From Psychrobacter sp. 28M-43 (GTDB lineage Bacteria > Pseudomonadota > Gammaproteobacteria > Pseudomonadales > Moraxellaceae), in assembly GCF_014770435.1 (NCBI RefSeq), contig NZ_CP061739.1:620001-684000 (forward strand): 64,000 nucleotides of DNA, read 5' to 3'. The notes below the pieces were generated by a model that was not told the origin of the DNA, did not search any database, and saw only the letters and a list, made by a program, of their open reading frames with translations. This document shows positions 9,823 to 17,702 of the stretch, one piece after another. How positions within the stretch are numbered: position 1 is the stretch's first letter; every line of letters begins with the position of its first letter. A program made the translations under genes and the position numbers.

Positions 9823-10262
9823 TGGGTCTTAGATTAAATGAATTATCACCAGGTGTTGGCGCAAAGAAAACTGCCCAGCGTCGTGGTCGTGGTATCGGTT
9901 CAGGTCTTGGTAAGACTGGTGGTCGTGGTGTAAAAGGTCAGAAATCTCGTTCAGGTTCTAGCATTCGCTCAGGATTTGAAGGTGGTCAGATGCCTCTATA
10001 TCGTCGTCTACCAAAATTTGGTTTTACCAGTAAACTGGCTATGAAGACTGCTGAAGTACGTCTTTCTGAACTGAATAAAATTGAAGGCGATGTAGTTAGC
10101 CTTGAAACACTTAAAGCTGCTAACCTTATCCGTCACGATATGAAACGTGCTCGTGTAATGCTATCAGGCGAAGTCACTAAAGCTTATACTTTCAAAGGTA
10201 TTAAAGTGACTAAAGGTGCTAAGCAAGCTATCGAAGCTGCTGGTGGTAGCATCGAGGAGTAG
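9822..10262 (+). CDS. rplO: 50S ribosomal protein L15
   Basis: The 146-aa protein shows the glycine- and arginine-rich L15 N-terminal extension ([24 protein letters not shown]) and the [17 protein letters not shown] motif. L15 is a late 50S assembly protein whose extension threads into 23S rRNA. GGAGG lies upstream. It overlaps rpmD by 1 bp. Confidence 0.97.
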   Translation: MGLRLNELSPGVGAKKTAQRRGRGIGSGLGKTGGRGVKGQKSRSGSSIRSGFEGGQMPLYRRLPKFGFTSKLAMKTAEVRLSELNKIEGDVVSLETLKAANLIRHDMKRARVMLSGEVTKAYTFKGIKVTKGAKQAIEAAGGSIEE

Positions 10263-10266
10263 TAAC

Positions 10267-11613
10267 GTGTCAAAACAATCAATGTCATCGGCTGGTATAC
10301 CGCTTAATCCATTCGCATTTATACGTAAGTATGATGAGCTATGGACGCGTTTATTATTTTTAATCGGCGCATTGATTGTTTATCGTTTAGGGTCACATAT
10401 TCCAGTTCCGGGTATCAACCCAGTTAACTTGGCTGATCTGTTTTCGCGCAACGAAAACACCATTCTGAGCATGTTTAATATGTTCTCAGGTGGTGCGCTA
10501 GAGCGTATGTCTATCATGGCGCTTGGCATTATGCCATATATCTCAGCATCGATTATCGTACAGATGATGTCTGCAGTATTGCCATCGCTTGAAGCCCTCA
10601 AAAAAGAAGGTGAAGCGGGACGACGCAAGTTAAACAAGTATACCCGTCAGGGAACGCTTGCTTTAGCCCTAGTACAGTCATTAGGAATGTGTGCCGGCTT
10701 AATCAGCCAAAACCTTACTTTATCTACTGGTCTTACCTTTTATATTCCAGCTGTTACTTCTTTGGTAGCAGGCGCAATGTTCTTAATGTGGCTTGGTGAG
10801 CAGATTACAGAGCGCGGCGTAGGTAATGGTATTTCAATGCTCATTTTTGCGAGTATTGTGGCTGGTACGCCAGGTATGATTTCGCAGTCTATTGAACAGG
10901 TCAATCAAGGTCAGATGAACTTGATTGTGCTATTTATTTTTGTACTGCTAGGTATCGCGGTTACTGCGGGTATCGTTTATATTGAACGTGCTCAACGCCG
11001 TGTTCCTGTGAACTATGCACAAAAACAGCAACAAGGCCGCAAAATTTACGCTCAGCAGCAATCACATTTGCCGCTTAAGCTAAATATGGCAGGGGTTATC
11101 CCAGCTATTTTTGCCAGTTCTTTGTTATTGTTTCCTGCAAGTTTAGGGCAGTGGGTTGGTCAATCGACTGATCCTACCTTTGTACAGAAAATACTTCAAA
11201 ATATGGCATTGGTGTTGTCTCCAGGACAGCCGCTATATTTAGTACTGTTTGGCGCAATGATTATCTTCTTTTGTTATTTTTATACGGCATTAGTATTTAG
11301 TCCGCGTGAAGTAGCAGAGAACCTTAAACGTAGTGGTGCGTATATCCCAGGTATTCGCCCAGGACAACAAACTCAGCGTTACCTCGATCATGTATTAAAC
11401 CGACTGACCTTTATTGGCGCGATGTATATGACGGTTATTTGTTTAATGCCAATGGTCGTCCAGTCATCGTTTGGTGTGCCGTTTCAACTCGGTGGTACGT
11501 CTTTACTGATTATGGTGGTTGTGGTAATGGACTTCATCTCGCAGATTCAAGCGCATTTGATGACCCATCAATATCATGATCAGACGTTAATTCAATCGCC
11601 CACTCAACCTTAA
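10267..11613 (+). CDS. secY: Protein translocase subunit SecY
   Basis: This is the channel-forming subunit of the Sec translocon in the inner membrane. From the GTG at 10267 it is 448 aa, close to E. coli SecY (443). It has about ten hydrophobic segments and the landmarks [34 protein letters not shown] and [14 protein letters not shown] [13 protein letters not shown] at 10267 is chosen because GAGGAG ends about 9 bases ahead; an ATG at 10282 is the alternative. The longer frame running back into rplO is not supported. Confidence 0.95.
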   Translation: MSKQSMSSAGIPLNPFAFIRKYDELWTRLLFLIGALIVYRLGSHIPVPGINPVNLADLFSRNENTILSMFNMFSGGALERMSIMALGIMPYISASIIVQMMSAVLPSLEALKKEGEAGRRKLNKYTRQGTLALALVQSLGMCAGLISQNLTLSTGLTFYIPAVTSLVAGAMFLMWLGEQITERGVGNGISMLIFASIVAGTPGMISQSIEQVNQGQMNLIVLFIFVLLGIAVTAGIVYIERAQRRVPVNYAQKQQQGRKIYAQQQSHLPLKLNMAGVIPAIFASSLLLFPASLGQWVGQSTDPTFVQKILQNMALVLSPGQPLYLVLFGAMIIFFCYFYTALVFSPREVAENLKRSGAYIPGIRPGQQTQRYLDHVLNRLTFIGAMYMTVICLMPMVVQSSFGVPFQLGGTSLLIMVVVVMDFISQIQAHLMTHQYHDQTLIQSPTQP

Positions 11614-11644
11614 ATGAGCGGTACGATATTTCAAGGAGCATGCT

Positions 11645-11761
11645 ATGAAAGTTCAAGCATCAGTTAAAAAGATTTGTGGTAGCTGTAAAGTTGTGCGCCG
11701 TAAAGGCCGTGTACATATTATTTGTACAGCAGAACCTCGCCACAAGCAACGTCAAGGTTAA
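11645..11761 (+). CDS. rpmJ: 50S ribosomal protein L36 (zinc-binding form)
   Basis: The gene encodes 38 aa, too short for a long-ORF screen: [20 protein letters not shown] followed by [18 protein letters not shown]. The four zinc ligands (Cys11, Cys14, Cys27, His33) are all present, so this is the zinc-containing paralogue type. AAGGAG precedes the ATG. It closes the spc operon after secY, as is usual. Confidence 0.95.
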   Translation: MKVQASVKKICGSCKVVRRKGRVHIICTAEPRHKQRQG

Positions 11762-11822
11762 TATTTAGTATTAGAAAACCTCTAGTTTTCGCTGCTAATT
11801 AAATTAATACTTGAAAAATAAC

Positions 11823-11844
11823 GGCGGATGCGATATCATCCGCC
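11823..11844 (+). terminator. Hairpin between rpmJ and the alpha-operon promoter
   Basis: GGCGGATG and CATCCGCC form a perfect 8-bp GC-rich stem around CGATAT. No T-run follows, so it may be a pausing or processing hairpin, not a true terminator. It separates the spc block from the proposed rpsM promoter directly downstream. Confidence 0.45.
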
Positions 11845-11846
11845 AC

Positions 11847-11876
11847 TTGCCGTGTTTATACAAAATCTTTTATAAT
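11847..11876 (+). promoter_or_regulatory. Proposed alpha operon promoter
   Basis: TTGCCG (11847-11852) and a perfect TATAAT (11871-11876) are 18 bp apart, about 130 bp before rpsM. The position matches the alpha operon promoter in other gammaproteobacteria. In E. coli S4 represses this operon at the rpsM leader; a pseudoknot cannot be verified by eye here. Confidence 0.65.
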
Positions 11877-12008
11877 AGAATCGATGAGCAGACTTATAGT
11901 CAAAACATCGATAATGACTATAAAAGCTCTAGTATTAACAGCAACAAATCTGAAGAGTAAAGCCTTATCGCTAGATAACGCTTATTTTTCTTTAATGGAG
12001 AGAAATCA

Positions 12009-12365
12009 ATGGCTCGTATTGCCGGCGTAAACATTCCGGATAATAAGCATGCTGTTATTTCACTAACTTACATCTTTGGTGTAGGTCGTACCACTGCTCA
12101 GAAAATCTTAGAAGCAGTTGGCATCGCCCCTACTACTAAAGTCAGTCAGTTAGATGATACACAGTTAGATGCTATCCGTGCACAAGTTGCAAACTACATG
12201 ACTGAAGGTGACCTTCGTCGTGAAGTTTCAATGAACATCAAGCGTTTAGTTGATCTTGGTTGTTACCGTGGCATCCGTCATCGTCGTAACCTACCAGTTA
12301 GAGGTCAGAACACCAAGAACAACGCTCGTACTCGTAAGGGTCCGACACGCCCTCTCAAAAGATAA
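12009..12365 (+). CDS. rpsM: 30S ribosomal protein S13
   Basis: The 118-aa protein begins [24 protein letters not shown] and ends with [20 protein letters not shown], the S13 signatures. S13 sits at the top of the 30S head and contacts the 50S subunit and P-site tRNA. GGAG lies ahead of the ATG. It is the first gene of the alpha operon. Confidence 0.98.
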   Translation: MARIAGVNIPDNKHAVISLTYIFGVGRTTAQKILEAVGIAPTTKVSQLDDTQLDAIRAQVANYMTEGDLRREVSMNIKRLVDLGCYRGIRHRRNLPVRGQNTKNNARTRKGPTRPLKR

Positions 12366-12385
12366 TTAACTTAGGAAGCTAAAAG

Positions 12386-12775
12386 ATGGCAAAAGACACT
12401 CGCAGTCGCAAAAAGGTGGCTCGTCGTTCAGTATCGGAGGGCATTGCCCATATCCATGCGTCTTTTAATAACACCATTGTTACGATTACCGATCGTCAAG
12501 GTAATGCATTGGCTTGGGCCACTTCAGGTGGACAAGGCTTCCGTGGTTCACGTAAATCTACACCATTTGCAGCTCAGGTTGCAGCTGAAGTCGCTGGTAA
12601 AGCGGCCCAAGAATATGGTGTTAAGAATATCGATGTTTTGGTCAAAGGACCAGGACCGGGTCGTGAGTCTGCGGTAAGAGCACTAGGTGCATTGGGTTAT
12701 AAAGTTAACAGCATCTCTGATGTAACCCCAATCCCACACAATGGTTGCCGTGCGCCGAAAAAGCGCCGCGTCTAA
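12386..12775 (+). CDS. rpsK: 30S ribosomal protein S11
   Basis: The 129-aa protein has [31 protein letters not shown] and the C-terminal [18 protein letters not shown], both typical of S11 (given here in parts: [16 protein letters not shown] and [17 protein letters not shown]). S11 forms part of the platform near the Shine-Dalgarno helix. AGGAAG precedes the ATG. Confidence 0.98.
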   Translation: MAKDTRSRKKVARRSVSEGIAHIHASFNNTIVTITDRQGNALAWATSGGQGFRGSRKSTPFAAQVAAEVAGKAAQEYGVKNIDVLVKGPGPGRESAVRALGALGYKVNSISDVTPIPHNGCRAPKKRRV

Positions 12776-12786
12776 TATTAAAGACG

Positions 12787-12808
12787 AAGCTTTTTATACT
12801 AAAAGCTT
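12787..12808 (+). promoter_or_regulatory. Hairpin just ahead of the rpsD ribosome-binding site
   Basis: AAGCTTTT and AAAAGCTT form a perfect 8-bp stem with a 6-nt loop, ending 2 bases before the AGGAG of rpsD. It could modulate rpsD translation or mark an RNA-processing point. No T-run follows. Confidence 0.4.
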
Positions 12809-12823
12809 ATAGGAGACATAACA

Positions 12824-13465
12824 ATGGCCCGCTATATTGGACCAAAACTGAAATTATCACGTCGTGAAGGTACGGATTTAGGCCTTAAGTCTGGCGTTAA
12901 ACCGTATGACGTAAAAACGAAGAAAGCTGGTCGTCCACCAGGTCAGCATGGCGTAAGCCGTAACAAGACCTCAGAATATGCTCTACAGTTGCGTGAAAAG
13001 CAAAAAGTTAAGCGTATTTATGGTGTACTAGAGCGTCAATTCGCGAACTACTATAAAGAAGCTGCTCGTAAGCGTGGCGCTACTGGTGAAAACCTACTAG
13101 CAATGCTTGAGAGCCGTCTAGATAACGTTGTATATCGCATGGGCTTTGGCTCAACTCGCGCAGAAGCACGTCAGCTAGTCAGTCATCGTACTGTTATGGT
13201 AAAAAAAGCTGGCCGTGATGAGTTTGTTCGTGTGAACATTCCTTCAATTCAGCTTCAAGATGGTGATGTCATCGCTATCCAAGAGAAATCTCGCGAACAA
13301 CTACGTATTAAAAACGCTATCGAATTAGCGACACAACGTGGTATTCCAGAATGGCTTGATGTTGACCACAGCAAACTACAAGGCACGTTTAAACATGCGC
13401 CTGATCGTATTGATCTACCTGCTGAAATCAACGAAAGCTTGATCGTTGAGCTATACTCTAAGTAA
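12824..13465 (+). CDS. rpsD: 30S ribosomal protein S4
   Basis: This 213-aa S4 starts [24 protein letters not shown]. It contains the S4 RNA-binding domain ([23 protein letters not shown]) in the middle. S4 is a primary 16S assembly protein and, in E. coli, autoregulates the alpha operon. It lacks the CxxC-type zinc cluster of some S4 paralogues. AGGAG precedes the ATG. Confidence 0.97.
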   Translation: MARYIGPKLKLSRREGTDLGLKSGVKPYDVKTKKAGRPPGQHGVSRNKTSEYALQLREKQKVKRIYGVLERQFANYYKEAARKRGATGENLLAMLESRLDNVVYRMGFGSTRAEARQLVSHRTVMVKKAGRDEFVRVNIPSIQLQDGDVIAIQEKSREQLRIKNAIELATQRGIPEWLDVDHSKLQGTFKHAPDRIDLPAEINESLIVELYSK

Positions 13466-13473
13466 TGACGTAA

Positions 13474-13502
13474 TGCTCAATGTTATGAAAATGGCATTGA
13501 GC
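13474..13502 (+). promoter_or_regulatory. Hairpin between rpsD and rpoA
   Basis: TGCTCAATG (13474-13482) pairs with CATTGAGCA (13494-13502) around 11 nt, in the 80-bp rpsD-rpoA gap. There is no T-run, so it is not a typical terminator. It may help set rpoA output relative to ribosomal proteins. Confidence 0.4.
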
Positions 13503-13545
13503 AATTAACGTTAATTAAACCAGTTTAATAAATCGAGGTGACATC

Positions 13546-14553
13546 ATGATGCTAAATGCAACTGAGTTTCTAACGCCGAATGCCATTAATGTGGATACGG
13601 TTAACGAAACGATTGCGAAAGTCACGCTCGAACCGTTAGAACGCGGCTTTGGGCATACCCTAGGTAATGCTCTGCGTCGCATCTTGTTATCTTCATTACC
13701 TGGTGCTGCAGTCATTGAAGCTGAGATTGATGGTGTTGACCATGAATACTCAACGCTTGAAGGCTTGCAAGAAGACGTACTTGATTTGCTTTTGAACCTA
13801 AAAGGCTTAGCAATTACGCTTCATGACCAAAATGAAGTATTTTTGACCTTGGATAAACAAGGTCCAGGCACTATTACTGCTGCAGACATCGCGTTGCCGC
13901 ACAATGTTGACATCATCAATCCAGAATTGGTCTTGGGTACATTGAGCGATCGTGGTCATCTTAAGATGCGTTTGCGTGTAGTGATGGGTCGTGGATATGA
14001 GCCAGCAAACCAGCGCCGTGAAGATGGTGATACTAAAGCAATTGGACGCTTAAAGCTTGATGCAAGTTTTAGTCCTGTGCTTCGTGTTGCTTATCAGGTT
14101 GAGAACGCTCGTGTAGAGCAGCGTACTGATCTTGATCGTCTTATCATTGAGCTTGAAACTAATGGCACTATAGATCCAGAAGAAGCAATTCGTAAAGCAG
14201 CCACTATTTTACAACAACAGATTTCTATCTTTGTTGACCTAGAAGCTGAAGAAGCGCCTGAGCCTGTGAAAGAGAAAGAAGAGGTTGATCCGGTGCTATT
14301 ACGCCCTGTGGACGATCTTGAACTAACGGTTCGCTCAGCCAACTGCTTGAAAGCTGAAAACATTTACTATATCGGTGATTTGGTACAGCGTTCAGAGACT
14401 GAACTTCTAAAAACCCCAAATCTTGGTAAGAAATCATTAACAGAAATCAAGGACGTATTAGCGTCTAAAGATTTAGAGCTCGGTATGCGCCTAGATAACT
14501 GGCCACCAGCTGATTTACGTGTTGATGATCGCTTTTCTTATCGTAGCCGTTAA
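13546..14553 (+). CDS. rpoA: RNA polymerase subunit alpha
   Basis: The 335-aa protein has the dimerising N-terminal domain ([31 protein letters not shown]) and the C-terminal DNA-binding domain ([28 protein letters not shown]...[16 protein letters not shown]). The domains are joined by an acidic linker around residue 240. It nucleates RNA polymerase assembly and contacts UP elements and activators. The second residue is also Met, so the start could be 13549. Its place between rpsD and rplQ is canonical. Confidence 0.98.
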   Translation: MMLNATEFLTPNAINVDTVNETIAKVTLEPLERGFGHTLGNALRRILLSSLPGAAVIEAEIDGVDHEYSTLEGLQEDVLDLLLNLKGLAITLHDQNEVFLTLDKQGPGTITAADIALPHNVDIINPELVLGTLSDRGHLKMRLRVVMGRGYEPANQRREDGDTKAIGRLKLDASFSPVLRVAYQVENARVEQRTDLDRLIIELETNGTIDPEEAIRKAATILQQQISIFVDLEAEEAPEPVKEKEEVDPVLLRPVDDLELTVRSANCLKAENIYYIGDLVQRSETELLKTPNLGKKSLTEIKDVLASKDLELGMRLDNWPPADLRVDDRFSYRSR

Positions 14554-14572
14554 ACTTTAAGGATTTTTGACT

Positions 14573-14932
14573 ATGCGCCATCGTAAGAGTGGAGTCAAGC
14601 TGGGTCGTACCGGCAGTCATCGTAAGGCAATGTTTCAGAACATGACTAACTCATTATTTGAGCATGAACTGATCAAAACAACTTTACCAAAAGCTAAAGA
14701 ACTACGTCGCGTTGCCGAGCCATTGATCACTATGGCTAAAGAAGACAGCGTTGCTAACCGTCGTTTAGCATTCAGCCGTATGCGTAGCAAAGCTATGGTA
14801 GGCAAATTATTTGGCACGTTAGGTCCTCGTTACCAGACGCGTCCAGGTGGTTATTTGCGTATCGTAAAATGCGGTTACCGTGATGGTGACAATGCGCCAA
14901 TGGCTTATGTAGAATTGGTTGATCGTGACTAG
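14573..14932 (+). CDS. rplQ: 50S ribosomal protein L17
   Basis: The 119-aa protein begins [24 protein letters not shown], which fixes the start at 14573 (AAGGA lies upstream); an in-frame TTG 6 bp earlier is discarded. L17 sits by the tunnel exit. It is the last gene of the alpha operon and is followed by a strong terminator. Confidence 0.97.
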   Translation: MRHRKSGVKLGRTGSHRKAMFQNMTNSLFEHELIKTTLPKAKELRRVAEPLITMAKEDSVANRRLAFSRMRSKAMVGKLFGTLGPRYQTRPGGYLRIVKCGYRDGDNAPMAYVELVDRD

Positions 14933-14956
14933 TTTTACACCTAAGACATATTCCAT

Positions 14957-14989
14957 AAAAAAGCTCCAATGCAATTGGAGCTTTTTTTT
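14957..14989 (+). terminator. Intrinsic terminator of the alpha operon
   Basis: A 14-bp perfect stem (AAAAAAGCTCCAAT with ATTGGAGCTTTTTT) closes on a 3-nt loop, and an eight-T run ends it. It lies 24 bp after the rplQ stop and can act in both directions, also serving the convergent minus-strand gene at 15063. Confidence 0.93.
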
Positions 14990-15062
14990 GTCTTAAATTT
15001 GACTAAATATACTATTAGTTGTTTAGGGCAATAACTGGCTATTTAGAACAATAACTAGCTGT

Positions 15063-15683
15063 TTAGAGTAATAACGAATCGACATCAGCCGCACCTTGCC
15101 TGATAACTTCAGGAACGCTGCTAGTCATATCTACGATAGTAGTAAGCTTGGTCGTCTTTATACCTGCATTGATCAGTCCGTCGATTTGATTGCCTAGTAA
15201 GTCTTCAATCTCAAACGGATCATCCAAAATATCGTCCCGATTAGGCAAAATCAGTGAGCTGGTTAAGATAGGTTCATCCATCGCTTCTAATAATGCTTGA
15301 GCAATGGGGTTGCTAGGCACACGAATACCAATGGTCTTTTTCTTTGCATGCGCCAGTTTCTTAGGTACGTCTTTGGTGGCAGTAAGAATAAAAGTAATTG
15401 GGGCAGGGGTGTGGGCTTTCAGCTGTTTAAATTGCACATTATCAACTGTTGCATAATTGGCAATTTCGCTTAGGTCGCGGCATAGTAAGGTAAATTGATG
15501 CTTATCATCGAGTTCACGGATTTGCTTAAGCTTCGCTAGCGCATCCTTTGCACCCAAACGGCAACCAAAAGCGTAACTGGTATCAGTTGGGTAAATGATT
15601 AATTGATCTCTGCGTAATAGGTCAGCGGCTTGCTCAATGAGACGTGGCTGCGGATTGTCTGGATGAATATAGAAGACTTCCAT
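15063..15683 (-). CDS. YciO/Sua5/YrdC-family protein (threonylcarbamoyl-AMP synthase fold)
   Basis: The 206-aa protein has the Sua5/YrdC dsRNA-binding fold: LIIYPTDTSYAFGC near residues 28-41, KIRELDDKHQFTLL-like KQIRELDDKHQFTLLCRDLSE, and IGIRVPSNP. The family includes TsaC, which makes threonylcarbamoyl-AMP for tRNA t6A, and YciO, whose role is less clear. The PTDTSYA motif and the KHQFTLLCRDLSE stretch resemble YciO more than TsaC. It is a host gene just outside the island boundary, transcribed toward rplQ. Confidence 0.85.
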   Translation of the reverse strand: MEVFYIHPDNPQPRLIEQAADLLRRDQLIIYPTDTSYAFGCRLGAKDALAKLKQIRELDDKHQFTLLCRDLSEIANYATVDNVQFKQLKAHTPAPITFILTATKDVPKKLAHAKKKTIGIRVPSNPIAQALLEAMDEPILTSSLILPNRDDILDDPFEIEDLLGNQIDGLINAGIKTTKLTTIVDMTSSVPEVIRQGAADVDSLLL

Positions 15684-15914
15684 AGTGGTTCCTTATTTTA
15701 TAATTATTGGTTTTTAATTGAGACAAATTTTCATTAATTAGATTTAGTTCAATTACTAAATATATTAGAAAAACTATTCTAGAACTAAAGCAGATCGATA
15801 TCTTCAAAATACCACTTCAGTTATCAGTATAGCTCAAAGTAGATATAAGTTTAGTGGCAAGGCGTTACCAACCGTAGAAAATCGTTAATAAGTAGGGACG
15901 CTTAGTAATTTGAA

Positions 15915-16272
15915 TTAAACGTTGATTTCAGATGGAGAAATGCAAGCGCTAAGTAACGCAGTCAGTAAAGTCTTAGCGTCACGCGGCAAAGTATGAGGTT
16001 TTGCTATATAGCTTTGGACTTGCTGATAGACATCAATAGCAAAGGTGCTACTACTGGTGTCGAAGTCGGCAAACAAGTTATCTTGTGAGACTTGGAAATT
16101 TCGTCCACACGCCAAGGTGAATAGACACTCCAATGCTTGAGGTTTGATTTCTACACGCTCAAATGCTTGTTGCTGAGCCGCTGATCGTCCATCTGGAGCA
16201 TACCAGTAGCCAAAGTCAGATAGTTGTCTACGAGCGTCACCAGCTACGCACCAATGGCTGATTTCTAGTAAA
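15915..16272 (-). pseudogene. epmC: C-terminal half of the native epmC (EF-P hydroxylase), cut by the island
   Basis: Read on the minus strand, the frame gives ...SLLEISHWCVAGDARRQLSDFGYWY and ends ...SACISPSEINV. This is the C-terminal half of EpmC/YfcM, including the second half of its HExxH-like metal motif (EISHW). There is no start codon or N-terminal domain: the frame meets a stop a few codons inside the island, at about 16296. The matching N-terminal half lies 33 kb away at 49377-49805 on the same strand and in the order expected for an insertion. The internal ATG at 16133 could give only a 72-aa fragment. The Leu-Leu-Glu at the junction replaces the Leu-His-Glu of intact proteins. Confidence 0.9.
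16261..16272. other. Left island junction (att core)
   Basis: ATTTCTAGTAAA marks the point where epmC homology stops. The right junction has ATTTCATGTAAA at 49408-49419. Ten of 12 bases agree and the central two differ (TA against AT). This pattern fits recombination across a short spacer by tyrosine recombinases. The site lies on the codons for the LHEI part of the EpmC metal motif. The exact crossover base cannot be fixed by eye. Confidence 0.75.
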
Positions 16273-16358
16273 CTCTTAACTATAAATGTACATTACTAAG
16301 TTATTGATTGATAAAGAAGTAATTGTAATGATGTAAAATCAGCTTCTTGATAAAAAAA

Positions 16359-16393
16359 TGTACAATATTCCTCATAAAAGGAGATATTGTACA
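16359..16393. repeat. Inverted repeat with TGTACA ends near the left island end
   Basis: TGTACAATAT (16359-16368) and ATATTGTACA (16384-16393) are perfect inverted arms around 15 nt. A third TGTACA occurs at 16288-16293, close to the att core, and another is seen near the right end at 49352-49357. They could be arm-type recombinase or accessory-protein sites. An alternative is a transcription terminator or operator without a T-run. Confidence 0.4.
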
Positions 16394-16680
16394 TTAAGTG
16401 AGTCATTGGAATTATCACTTTTCAAAGCACTAAGAAGCTTATATTAGCCGTGTATATACAATCGAGACATATCAATATTTTATTTTTGATGAATAGATCG
16501 GGACTTTTTGTTGGTTCTTCTCTTAGTAGATATTCTTTGTTTTTTCAATAAAATTGGGAAGGCTAGAATATTTACTATAGTTATCATCGGCTGAATAGTA
16601 GCCTGATGAATATACTTCACATGACTGCTTTGAAATTTTAAAATTAAGTAAGTATGAATTTGCAATATGTAGTTAATAAA
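16394..16680. other. Non-coding stretch at the left island end
   Basis: This AT-rich stretch lies between the TGTACA repeat and the island epmC copy. Minus-strand frame 16480-16665 (61 codons) has no recognisable features and is not called. I see no promoter or RNA gene that I can support. Confidence 0.4.
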
Positions 16681-17178
16681 CTAATTATCCCTTAACGTAG
16701 AAAAATCTGTATGCATTAATGTTTCTAAAGCTATTCTAGCCGTAGGAGGAGGATTCGTAATCATCTCTTGATAATTAACTTCTAAGTTTTTTAGAAACAC
16801 CTCTGATATCGGTCGACCTGAAAAATCATCAAAGCTAGGTGAAAAATGTATACCTATAGCTTCACACATAGCCTTTTCTAAGCCTTGAGGTCTTGCTTCA
16901 ACCAATTGAAATAGCTCTTGCTCTTCACTTGTTCTACCACATTCAGTATACCAGTAACCATAGTCATCTAATTTGCGTCGTTTTTGCCCTGCCAAACAGT
17001 AATGAGCAATTTCATGTAATAGGCTTCTTGGGTAGTTTTCTTTAAAAAAGATCTTCGCATTTGTATCTGCTTTTGGCGCTTCATAGTAGGGTTCATCTAC
17101 TCCACCAATTATGGTTAGAGTAGGAAAAAGATGTTCAAATAAAATTTTTAGTTTGTTACACAAATGATCGTCATTCAT
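16681..17178 (-). CDS. Island-borne EpmC/YfcM homologue (EF-P hydroxylase)
   Basis: The 165-aa protein aligns along its length with EpmC/YfcM, the enzyme that hydroxylates the beta-lysylated lysine of elongation factor P. It has DEPYYEAP, the metal motif HEIAHYCLAG (His55, Glu56, His59), and the LDDYGYWYTECGR and EQELFQLVEARPQ segments. It is slightly shorter than E. coli YfcM (182 aa). It is clearly diverged from the native, interrupted copy (HEIAHYCLAG against HEISHWCVAG), so it is not a recent duplicate. It lies between the recombinase operon and the att junction in the native gene. The inference is that it replaces the function the insertion destroys. Its neighbours and base composition are AT-rich like the recombinases. 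Confidence 0.85.
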   Translation of the reverse strand: MNDDHLCNKLKILFEHLFPTLTIIGGVDEPYYEAPKADTNAKIFFKENYPRSLLHEIAHYCLAGQKRRKLDDYGYWYTECGRTSEEQELFQLVEARPQGLEKAMCEAIGIHFSPSFDDFSGRPISEVFLKNLEVNYQEMITNPPPTARIALETLMHTDFSTLRDN

Positions 17179-17218
17179 AGGAATACTTTTAAGGCATCTT
17201 AATAGCCGTAATATGAGA

Positions 17219-17243
17219 AATAAAGCTTTAGAGAGGCTTTATT
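17219..17243 (-). terminator. Hairpin between the recombinase operon and the island epmC
   Basis: AATAAAGC and GCTTTATT form an 8-bp stem around 9 nt, in the 103-bp gap after the 139-aa gene. On the minus strand it ends in TTATT and then TCTC, so the T-tract is poor. It may be a weak terminator of the recombinase operon. Confidence 0.35.
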
Positions 17244-17281
17244 CATAGATTGTATTTGAGCTAAACAGGAACAAGATTAAG

Positions 17282-17701
17282 CTATTTATTAGATCTTTTC
17301 ACTAATCTTATATGTGGAGAATCTGCTAACTCTCTTTGAAGTTCAAAATTCTGTCTTAGAATGTTAAGATAATCTTGCATTATAATGTCATATTCTTCTT
17401 TTATCATGTCGTATTTCAAATTAGCTTTGATTTTGAGCTCTTTTTCATGTTTTAACTTAGTAGAAGTATTAGGTTTTTCTTGAGCACGATTTTTGCGTTC
17501 TTCTTCCGCTTTTGTTATTGCTTCGCAAAGTTCTGGATATCTCTCATTACGGACATACCCTTTTCCTTTACCTGCCTCTCTACCTACAGCGTCTCTAGTA
17601 AACTTAAACCGTGATGACTTTGTATTGACAATTTTGGCTGTACCATCTTGTAGACGATTCAAAGCATCCCAATAAGCCTGTTCTGCCTGGCTAGTTTTCA
17701 T
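17282..17701 (-). CDS. Small recombinase-associated protein with coiled coil (Srap/TnpC-like position)
   Basis: The 139-aa protein is highly charged. Residues 1-60 look like a small DNA-binding region (FKFTRDAVGREAGKGKGYVRNERYPELCEAI). Residues 62-125 are a long predicted helix or coiled coil rich in Lys and Glu. It starts 1 bp after the intB stop, so it belongs to the same operon. In the intA-tfp-intB-srap elements and in Tn554-type transposons, a short accessory protein occupies this place and aids recombination. Homology cannot be confirmed by eye; the call is by position and size. Confidence 0.6.
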   Translation of the reverse strand: MKTSQAEQAYWDALNRLQDGTAKIVNTKSSRFKFTRDAVGREAGKGKGYVRNERYPELCEAITKAEEERKNRAQEKPNTSTKLKHEKELKIKANLKYDMIKEEYDIIMQDYLNILRQNFELQRELADSPHIRLVKRSNK

Positions 17702-17702
17702 G

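Noticed and set aside
15915..16133. 72-aa frame as an independent gene
   Set aside because: Its sequence is plainly the C-terminal part of EpmC, and the homology continues upstream of the ATG, so it is a fragment.
16480..16665. 61-codon minus-strand frame near the left island end
   Set aside because: It has no motif, no ribosome site and a low-complexity basic tail. It is probably chance.
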